A DNA stretch of 7,041 nt from contig JADGGM010000152.1 in the NCBI GenBank assembly GCA_019689955.1, forward strand, positions 1-7,041, written 5' to 3'. The position numbers were made by a program, and so were the translations under genes. A model generated the notes under the pieces. That model was not told the origin of the DNA and did no database searches. It was given only the letters and a program-made list of their open reading frames with translations. Numbering within the stretch: the first letter of the stretch is position 1; each line of letters starts with the position of its first letter. This document shows positions 1 to 5,821 of this stretch, piece by piece. The DNA is from Gemmatimonadaceae bacterium. Its GTDB lineage: Bacteria; Gemmatimonadota; Gemmatimonadetes; Gemmatimonadales; Gemmatimonadaceae.

Positions 1-16
1 CCCCCACTCCGCCCGC

Positions 17-1276
17 ATGTACGACTCCGCTCGATCCGCTACGGCCCCCTCGGCCCCTCCGGCCCCGTCGCCGTACACGGCTCCGACGACCACGTTCACG
101 CCCACGTCGGACGCGACGTCCGCGATCGAGCTGAGCGTGGTGATGCCGTGCCTCAATGAAGCGGAGACGCTGGAAACGTGCATCCGCAAGGCGCAGCGGG
201 CCATGGCGGAACACGGGATCGCGGGCGAGGTAATCGTTGCCGACAACGGGAGCACCGATGGGTCTCCCGACATCGCGCGCCGGCTCGGCGCTCGCGTGAT
301 ACCTGTCGAACGAAAAGGGTACGGCAGCGCCCTCATGGGCGGGATCGCCGCCGCGCGCGGACGGTACGTGCTCATGGGAGACGCCGACGACAGCTACGAC
401 TTCGGCGAGATCCCGCGCTTCGTCGCCAAGCTCCGCGAAGGGAACGACCTCGTGCAAGGCTGCCGCCTCGAGAGCGGCGGCGGCACCGTCGCACCCGGCG
501 CCATGCCCTTCCTCCACCGCTGGTGGGGGAACCCGATGTTCTCCTTCCTCGTCCGCGCCTGGTTCAAGGCCCCCATCCACGACGTCCACTGCGGGATGCG
601 CGCCTTCACCAAAGAGCTCTACGAGCGCCTCGACCAGCAGTGCACCGGGATGGAGTTCGCCTCCGAGAACATCATCAAAGCGAGCCTCAAGCGCGCGAAG
701 ATCGCCGAAGTGCCCATCACCCTGCACCCCGACGGTCGCACCGCCCACCCTCCCCACCTCAAGACCTTCCGCGACGGGTGGCGGCACCTGCGCTTCTATC
801 TGATGTTCAGCCCGCGCTGGCTCTTCCTCGTCCCCGGAGCGCTGCTCGCCCTCGCCGGGCTCGTGGGGTACGCCATCGCCATGCCGCGGCTCCAGATCGG
901 CCACGTCACCTTCGACGTCCACACCCTTCTCTTCGCCAGCCTCGCCATCATCTGCGGCTACCAGTCGGTCCTCTTCGCCTTCATGACGAAGATCTTCGCC
1001 ATCAGCGAAGGACTCCTCCCCGCAGACCGGCGGATGACGCGCCTCTTCGAGATCGTGAACCTCGAGCGCGGCCTCCTCGCCGGCGGCGCGACGATGCTCA
1101 CCGGGCTCGCGCTCCTCGCCGCCGCCGTCAATCAATGGCGAGTGCGCGACTTCGGCGCATTGGACTACGGCCACACGATGCGGTGGGTCATCCCCGGCGT
1201 CATGCTCACCACCATCGGCTTCCAGACCATCCTGTCCAGCTTCTTCTTCAGCATCCTCGGGATGCGCCGGCGGTGA
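17..1276 (+). CDS. Membrane-anchored family 2 glycosyltransferase, probable polyprenyl-phosphate sugar synthase
   Basis: The 419-residue product has a GT-A fold domain followed by hydrophobic helices. Seen: the first-strand motif VVMPCLNEAETL (41-52), the nucleotide-binding ADNGSTDGS (75-83), an acidic metal-binding cluster DADDSYDF (122-129), and GMEFASENII (211-220), typical of the dolichol-phosphate mannose/glucose synthase branch of GT2. Four hydrophobic segments follow at about 267-289, 302-324, 352-372 and 389-414. Known for the family: transfer of a sugar from a nucleotide donor to a polyprenyl phosphate at the cytoplasmic face of the membrane. Inferred: it supplies lipid-linked sugar to the two GT-C proteins downstream. 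The ATG at 17 is the only ordinary start before the catalytic domain, but no in-frame stop lies in the 15 bases before it, so the gene could begin outside the window. No Shine-Dalgarno sequence is visible. Residues 5-35 are a Pro/Ala/Thr/Ser-rich extension. The sugar is unknown. Confidence 0.9.
   Translation: MYDSARSATAPSAPPAPSPYTAPTTTFTPTSDATSAIELSVVMPCLNEAETLETCIRKAQRAMAEHGIAGEVIVADNGSTDGSPDIARRLGARVIPVERKGYGSALMGGIAAARGRYVLMGDADDSYDFGEIPRFVAKLREGNDLVQGCRLESGGGTVAPGAMPFLHRWWGNPMFSFLVRAWFKAPIHDVHCGMRAFTKELYERLDQQCTGMEFASENIIKASLKRAKIAEVPITLHPDGRTAHPPHLKTFRDGWRHLRFYLMFSPRWLFLVPGALLALAGLVGYAIAMPRLQIGHVTFDVHTLLFASLAIICGYQSVLFAFMTKIFAISEGLLPADRRMTRLFEIVNLERGLLAGGATMLTGLALLAAAVNQWRVRDFGALDYGHTMRWVIPGVMLTTIGFQTILSSFFFSILGMRRR
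1273..1276 (+). other. GTGA stop-start overlap joining glycosyltransferase and methyltransferase genes
   Basis: The TGA stop of the glycosyltransferase (1274-1276) shares bases with the GTG start of the methyltransferase (1273-1275). Such 4-base overlaps usually mean that ribosomes ending the first gene re-initiate on the second. No clear Shine-Dalgarno sequence precedes the GTG, which fits coupling rather than independent initiation. Confidence 0.8.
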
Positions 1277-1980
1277 CACGCGCCGACTCCGTGCCGGCCT
1301 TCGACCTTGTCGCTGACTGCTACGACGCGGCACTGAACGAAGGGCTCTCCCTCACCGGCGAAACCAAGGAATACTTCGCGCGCGAACGCGTTGTCCTCCT
1401 CGCCCGGCGCCTGGCCGAGCGTGGCCTCGTCCCGCGTTCCGTGCTCGACTTCGGGTGCGGCACCGGCTCCGGCGTTCCCTTCCTCCTCGCCGGGCTTGGC
1501 GTCCAGAAGCTCCTCGGCGTCGACATCTCCCCGGCATCCCTCGCCGTGGCCGAGCGCGAGCACGGATCAGCCGACGTCCACTTCGCCACCCTCGACGCCG
1601 CGGCCCCCGAAGGCGAGTACGACCTCGCCTTCTGCAACGGCGTGTTTCATCACATTCCTCCCGCGGAGCGCCCGGCCGCACTCGCCTATGTCCATCGCGC
1701 GCTCGTTCCCGGCGGGATCTTCGCGCTCTGGGAGAACAACCCATGGAACCCCGGCACTCGGTACATCATGAGCCGAGTGTCATTTGACCGCGACGCCATC
1801 ACCCTCACCCCGCCCGAGACCCGGCGCATGCTGCGGGCGGCCGGGTTCGACGTGTTGGCGACCGACTTCCGCTTCTACTTCCCGCACGCACTCCGCGCGC
1901 TCCGGTGGATCGAGCCCGCGCTGACGCACCTCCCATTGGGCGGGCAGTACCAGGTGCTCGCGCGGAAACGCGCCGAGTAG
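1273..1980 (+). CDS. Class I SAM-dependent methyltransferase
   Basis: The 235-residue product has the Rossmann-type methyltransferase fold. Seen: motif I VLDFGCGTGSG (57-67), which binds S-adenosylmethionine; the acidic end of strand 2 in GVDIS (D84); the strand 4 region YDLAFCNGVFHHI (116-128); and LVPGGIFALWE (144-154) followed by NNPWNPGTR. This is the Methyltransf_11/12-like layout of small-molecule and sugar methyltransferases, at normal length with no membrane segment. The start is the GTG at 1273, which overlaps the stop of the preceding gene as GTGA. The frame stays open far upstream, but there it only shadows the glycosyltransferase gene, and homology-like sequence begins just after this GTG. 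A GTG at 1291 is a less likely alternative. Inferred from position between glycosyltransferases: it may methylate a sugar, a lipid carrier or a glycosylated product. The substrate cannot be read from the sequence. Confidence 0.9.
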   Translation: MTRADSVPAFDLVADCYDAALNEGLSLTGETKEYFARERVVLLARRLAERGLVPRSVLDFGCGTGSGVPFLLAGLGVQKLLGVDISPASLAVAEREHGSADVHFATLDAAAPEGEYDLAFCNGVFHHIPPAERPAALAYVHRALVPGGIFALWENNPWNPGTRYIMSRVSFDRDAITLTPPETRRMLRAAGFDVLATDFRFYFPHALRALRWIEPALTHLPLGGQYQVLARKRAE

Positions 1981-1987
1981 CCCCTCG

Positions 1988-3691
1988 ATGACCACACTCG
2001 AAGCGCTCGCCCTCATCCTCGCCGCCGCGGTCGTGACGCGGTGGTGGGCCCCCGCGGCCGTGGCCACCAGGGCCGAGCGTGTGCTCGAGTCCCCGTGGAT
2101 CCCCGTCCTCATCGGCATCGTGAGCGCCGCCGTCGCCTCGTGGGTGTGGGGCTCGCTCGACCCCGTCGCCATCGTGCACGACGAAGCGGCGTATCTCCTC
2201 CAGGCGAAGATCTACGCCGGCTTCCACTGGACCGCGCCCGCGCGTCCGCTCTCCCCCTTCTTCGAGCAGTACCACGTGTTCGTGACGCCGTGGCTGCTCC
2301 CGAAGTATCCGCCCGGGCACGCCATGGCCATGGTGCCCGGGATCTGGCTTGGCCTCCCCACCCTCATGCCGACGCTGTGCATCGGCGCGACGGGGAGCCT
2401 CCTGTACCTCCTCGCCAGGCGCGTGTCCAACGTGTACGTCGCCCTCCTCGCCTGGCTCTTCTGGCTCACCGCGCCCGGCGTGCTCTTCTTCCTCCCGACC
2501 TACATGTCGGAGTCGACGAGCGCCGCGCTCTGGCTCCTCGGCTGGTGGGCGCTTCTCGAGTGGCGCGACACCGGCGCGCGCGAGTGGCTCCTCCTCCTTG
2601 CCGCGTGCGTGGGGTGGGGGGCGATCACGCGCCCATTGAGCTGGCTCCTGTTCGCGATCCCCGTCGCCGTGGTCGTGCTTCCGCGTCTCGTGCGGCGTCG
2701 CGCGTGGAGCGATCTCGGGTGGGCCACTCTCGTCGGCCTGGGCGCGCTCGCGATCCTCGTGCTCTGGTGCCTCCACACCACCGGCCGCCCCTTCGAGACA
2801 CCCTACGCCCTCTACTCGCGCGTCTACTTCCCCTCGGACGTCATGGGGTTCGGCGCGAGCAACGCGGCGCCGTTGCGGCACCTGCCGGAAGACATGCAGC
2901 ACTTCAACGCCTGGGTGGTCGCTTCGCACAGCGAGTACACTCTGGCCCGCCTGCCCGCGAACCTCCTCGCGCGGCTCGAGACCATCGCGAGCGACATGTG
3001 GGGCACGTGGCGCGTGGCGATCGTGCCGTTCGCGCTGATCGGCCTCACGGCGATGTCGGCGGAGCTGGCGTTCGCCCTCGCGAGCGCGCTCGTCCTCGTC
3101 CTCGGCTACCTGAGCTTCGGGCACGGTCCGGCGTGGAGCGTCTACTACCTCGAGATCCAGCCCGTGCTCGCGTTCGTCTCCGCGCTCGGCATCTGGCAGG
3201 CGATCCGCTTCGTCGAGGGCGCGACCCTGAACCTGCGGCGTACGCTCGCCGCGCCGCCGAGCCCGCGCCCCATGGTCGGCGCCCTCCTCGTCGCCGTGCT
3301 CCTCCTCCCCGGCTTCGCCGCCACGGTCCAGCGCCAGCGGCGCGACAAGGCCGCGTGGGGGGGCTATCACACCGCGTTCCGCAACGCCGTGCGGCACCTC
3401 GTGGGGGATCGGATCATCGTGTTCGTGCGCTACGCGCCGGACCACAGCCCACACATGAGCCTCATCACCAACGAGCCCGACCTCGACCGGGCGCGCGTGT
3501 GGACCGTGTACGACTACGGGCCGGAGGACATGCGTCTCATCCGGCTCGCCCCCCAGCGCATCCCCTATCTGTTCGACGAGACCAAGCACCTCATCGTGCG
3601 GATCGACACCACCCAGCTCGCCGCGGAGCTCGCGGCACGAGACAGTGCACGCGCCCACGACGTCGCCCATGCCGGATCGGCCGCGCGCTGA
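1988..3691 (+). CDS. GT-C type multi-pass membrane glycosyltransferase (PMT/ArnT-like), first of two
   Basis: The 567-residue product is an integral membrane protein with roughly ten to twelve hydrophobic helices, from about residue 37 to 443, then a soluble tail (about 447-567). Seen: HDEAAY (64-69) just after the early hydrophobic segment, matching the acidic first-loop motif that is catalytic in GT-C enzymes such as protein O-mannosyltransferases and ArnT; YPPGHA (107-112), common in this superfamily; ITRP (213-216); and LHTTGRP (262-268). Known: GT-C enzymes transfer sugar from a polyprenyl-phosphate donor outside the cytoplasm. Inferred: it uses the lipid-linked sugar made by the first gene. 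The ATG at 1988 lies 7 bases after the methyltransferase stop, with no Shine-Dalgarno match in those bases, which fits coupled translation. The tail ends in an Ala/Arg-rich stretch whose last 23 bases overlap the next gene. Acceptor and sugar are unknown; membership of GT-C is more certain than transferase activity. Confidence 0.82.
   Translation: MTTLEALALILAAAVVTRWWAPAAVATRAERVLESPWIPVLIGIVSAAVASWVWGSLDPVAIVHDEAAYLLQAKIYAGFHWTAPARPLSPFFEQYHVFVTPWLLPKYPPGHAMAMVPGIWLGLPTLMPTLCIGATGSLLYLLARRVSNVYVALLAWLFWLTAPGVLFFLPTYMSESTSAALWLLGWWALLEWRDTGAREWLLLLAACVGWGAITRPLSWLLFAIPVAVVVLPRLVRRRAWSDLGWATLVGLGALAILVLWCLHTTGRPFETPYALYSRVYFPSDVMGFGASNAAPLRHLPEDMQHFNAWVVASHSEYTLARLPANLLARLETIASDMWGTWRVAIVPFALIGLTAMSAELAFALASALVLVLGYLSFGHGPAWSVYYLEIQPVLAFVSALGIWQAIRFVEGATLNLRRTLAAPPSPRPMVGALLVAVLLLPGFAATVQRQRRDKAAWGGYHTAFRNAVRHLVGDRIIVFVRYAPDHSPHMSLITNEPDLDRARVWTVYDYGPEDMRLIRLAPQRIPYLFDETKHLIVRIDTTQLAAELAARDSARAHDVAHAGSAAR
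3669..3691 (+). other. 23-base overlap between the two GT-C genes
   Basis: The second GT-C gene starts at an ATG 23 bases before the TGA stop (3689-3691) of the first, in another frame. If the GTG at 3645 were used instead, the overlap would be 47 bases. Either way the ribosome must start inside the preceding gene, which points to one transcript and coupled translation. Confidence 0.65.
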
Positions 3692-5702
3692 GTGGAGCCC
3701 CGTGGCGGCGCTCGTCGCCGTCTTCGTGGCCGCGTTCGGCGTGCTCCCGATCGCCAACTGGATCCCCGGCGGGCACGATGCGCCGTGGTACGCCACGGTC
3801 GCCAGCGGGTGGGTGAGCGGCACCGCCATCGCGCTCGGCGTCGGCATCGTGCTCGCGATCCTGTCGCGCCGTACCGACCGCCTCTGGCGCGAGCACGCGC
3901 TCGACGGGCTCGTCGCCGCCTGGACGCGGCGCCCGATCCTCGCCCCGGCGATCATCGCCGCGGTGGCGCTCGTCGCCTACCTCGTCGTCGCCCGCGTAAC
4001 GCTCTCGGGGCGGCCGCTGCTCATCGACGAGCTGGTGCAGGTCTACCAGGCGCAGCTCTACACCCACGGCGCGCTCTCGATCCCCGCGTTCCCCCACCCC
4101 GAGTTCTTCAGCAGCATGCACGTGGTGGACACGCAGGGGCGCGTGTACTCGCAGTTCCCCGCGGGCGGGCCGGCGATGCTCGCCATCGGCGTGCTGCTCG
4201 GCGCGCCGTGGATCGTGGGCCCGCTCTTCGGCACGATCGGCATGCTCGCCTTCGCCGCGTACGTGCGCACCACCGAACCGCGCCCCGGGACCGCGCTCGC
4301 CGCCGCGCTCATCCTCGCGCTCGCGCCGTTCACCGTGTTCATGTCCGGGTCGCACATGAACCACGTGACCGCGCTCGCCTGGGTGCTCATCGCCATCGCC
4401 GCCATGGCGCGCGTGATGACCTCGGACACCGTGCGCCCCTGGTGGGCCGCGCTGAGCGGGCTCGGGTTCGGGATCGCGGCCACCATCCGGCCGGTGGACG
4501 CGCTCGCCTTCGCCGCGCCGGCCGGGCTCTGGTACCTCGTCCGCGCGCTCCGCGAGCCGCGTCGCTGGGGGGACGCGCTCCCCGCCGGGGTCGGCGTCGC
4601 CCTCCCGATGCTCGCGCTCATGTGGGTGAACCTCCGTACCACCGGCGCGCCGCTCCTCTTCGGCTACGAGGTGCTCTGGGGAAAGGCGCACGCGCTCGGC
4701 TTCCACACCGCGCCGTGGGGAGTGTCGCACACCCCCGCGCGGGGTCTGGAGCTGGTGAGCCTCTACTTCCTCCGCCTGCAAACGTACTTCCTCGAGACCC
4801 CGATCCCGTCGCTCGTCCCGGCGATCGTCGCGCTCCTCCTCGCGCGGCGCCTCGACCGGTTCGACCGCTACCTGCTCGCCAGCTCGGGGATCCTCGTCGG
4901 GCTCTATTTCGCGTACTGGCACGACGGGTTCTACCTCGGCCCGCGCTTCGTCTACCTCCTCCTCCCGCCGCTCGCCATCTGGACCGCACGTTGCCTCCCG
5001 TCGATCCGCGACCGCATCGGCGCGGGGGGCGTGTACCGGACCGCGGTCTACACGGCGCTCTGCTCCGCGCTTATCGCCGCCGGGATGCTCGTGCCGCTCC
5101 GGGCGCGCCAGTACGCCAACGGCCTTCTCACGATGCGCTGGGATGCGGACCGCGCCGCGGCAAAGGCCGGGGTGCACGACGCGCTCGTGCTCGTGCGCGA
5201 GAGCTGGGGTGCGCAGCTCGTGGCCCGGCTGTGGGCGCTGGGCGTGCCGCGCCCGGAGACCGAGCGGCTGTACCGGAACGTGGATGCGTGCATCCTCGAC
5301 CACGCCATCGAGCAGCTCGAGCACGGCACGGCGCGCAACGCCGCCGCCACCGCGATGCTCCTCCCGCTGCTCCGCGACTCCGCGCGCGTGGTGGGCTCCC
5401 CCGTCTCTCCGGACACGACGGAGCAGTACCTCCCCGGGCTCCGCTACTCGCCGCGCTGCATCGCCCGCGTGAACGAGGACCGCGCCGGGTTCACGCTGTT
5501 CACCCCGCTGCTCCTCGCGCACGGCGACGGGAACGTGTACGCGCGCGACCTGCACGGGCGCGACACGCTTCTCCTCCGCGCCTTCCCCAACCGTCCGCTC
5601 TACCTCCTGCGCCCGCCCACCTCGCGCGTGGGGGCGGCGCCGCGCTTCTACCCGCTCTCCCGCGACTCGCTCGAGCGCGCCTGGCACGACACCACGCCCT
5701 AG
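3669..5702 (+). CDS. GT-C type multi-pass membrane protein with large C-terminal soluble domain, second of two
   Basis: From the ATG at 3669 the product is 677 residues. About a dozen hydrophobic segments (first near 11-29, last near 456-477) are followed by a soluble domain of about 200 residues (478-677), expected outside the cytoplasm. Seen: IDELVQ (119-124), an acidic pair equivalent to HDE in the preceding protein; FPAGGP (163-168); IRP (273-275); and LRTTGAP (322-328). These lie in the same order and at nearly the same spacing as in the upstream gene, so the two look like paralogues. This one has about 55 extra N-terminal residues with added hydrophobic segments. The soluble domain holds two cysteines (C541, C597). 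An upstream in-frame GTG at 3645 would add 8 residues; I prefer the ATG. Neither has a clear Shine-Dalgarno sequence. Inferred role: a second transferase with a different acceptor or sugar position. An inactive partner or non-transferase membrane role is possible. Confidence 0.8.
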   Translation: MPDRPRAEWSPVAALVAVFVAAFGVLPIANWIPGGHDAPWYATVASGWVSGTAIALGVGIVLAILSRRTDRLWREHALDGLVAAWTRRPILAPAIIAAVALVAYLVVARVTLSGRPLLIDELVQVYQAQLYTHGALSIPAFPHPEFFSSMHVVDTQGRVYSQFPAGGPAMLAIGVLLGAPWIVGPLFGTIGMLAFAAYVRTTEPRPGTALAAALILALAPFTVFMSGSHMNHVTALAWVLIAIAAMARVMTSDTVRPWWAALSGLGFGIAATIRPVDALAFAAPAGLWYLVRALREPRRWGDALPAGVGVALPMLALMWVNLRTTGAPLLFGYEVLWGKAHALGFHTAPWGVSHTPARGLELVSLYFLRLQTYFLETPIPSLVPAIVALLLARRLDRFDRYLLASSGILVGLYFAYWHDGFYLGPRFVYLLLPPLAIWTARCLPSIRDRIGAGGVYRTAVYTALCSALIAAGMLVPLRARQYANGLLTMRWDADRAAAKAGVHDALVLVRESWGAQLVARLWALGVPRPETERLYRNVDACILDHAIEQLEHGTARNAAATAMLLPLLRDSARVVGSPVSPDTTEQYLPGLRYSPRCIARVNEDRAGFTLFTPLLLAHGDGNVYARDLHGRDTLLLRAFPNRPLYLLRPPTSRVGAAPRFYPLSRDSLERAWHDTTP

Positions 5703-5821
5703 CGCATTGCGGCGCCGGGGCTCTTGTGGAGTCGTCTGTTTGAGCGTATGTCAGGGCACGCGCACCGCGCGTGGTCTGCGGCCGTCGGCGGCGTTGGTGT
5801 CGTGCGACGAGAGCCGCGGGG
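5703..5821. other. Convergent intergenic region
   Basis: This 119-base gap lies between the stop codons of the plus-strand operon and the minus-strand dehydrogenase gene. I see no credible gene in it and no oligo-T tract on either strand. Its base and codon composition look less biased than the flanking genes, as expected for non-coding DNA. Both transcripts must end in or beyond it. Its only clear structure is a short perfect inverted repeat, listed separately. Confidence 0.75.
5757..5773. terminator. Possible hairpin between convergent genes
   Basis: The sequence cacgcgc-acc-gcgcgtg forms a perfect inverted repeat with 7-base, GC-rich arms and a 3-base loop. It sits between two convergent genes, where a shared terminator would be expected. 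No run of T follows on either strand, so it is not a classical intrinsic terminator. In DNA this GC-rich, a 7-base arm can arise by chance, so the call is weak. Confidence 0.25.

Noticed and set aside
178..1272. Upstream extension of the methyltransferase frame, giving a 600-residue protein
   Set aside because: This part overlaps the GT2 gene in another frame and reads as Arg/His/Pro-rich nonsense. Methyltransferase-like sequence starts only after the GTG at 1273.
2041..3816. Plus-strand open frame of 591 codons inside the GT-C genes
   Set aside because: The translation is Arg/Pro/Ala-rich low-complexity sequence and shares its DNA with a well-supported membrane protein gene in another frame.
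1805..3955. Minus-strand open frame of 716 codons opposite the first GT-C gene
   Set aside because: Its translation is rich in Arg, Glu, Gly and His with no recognisable domain, as expected for the reverse strand of GC-rich coding DNA where stop codons are rare. The plus-strand protein has clear membrane helices and motifs.
4270..4420. Recurrent gcgctcgcc-like strings in the second GT-C gene
   Set aside because: These follow from alternating Ala and Leu codons (GCG/GCC, CTC) in membrane helices and show no regular period or unit.
3591..5687. Minus-strand open frame of 698 codons opposite the second GT-C gene
   Set aside because: It has the same biased composition (Arg/Glu/Gly/His/Val) and no motif; it is an antisense shadow of the real plus-strand gene.
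5710..5717. 8-base palindrome cggcgccg just after the operon stop
   Set aside because: It has no loop, so it cannot form a useful RNA hairpin, and short GC palindromes are common in DNA of this composition.
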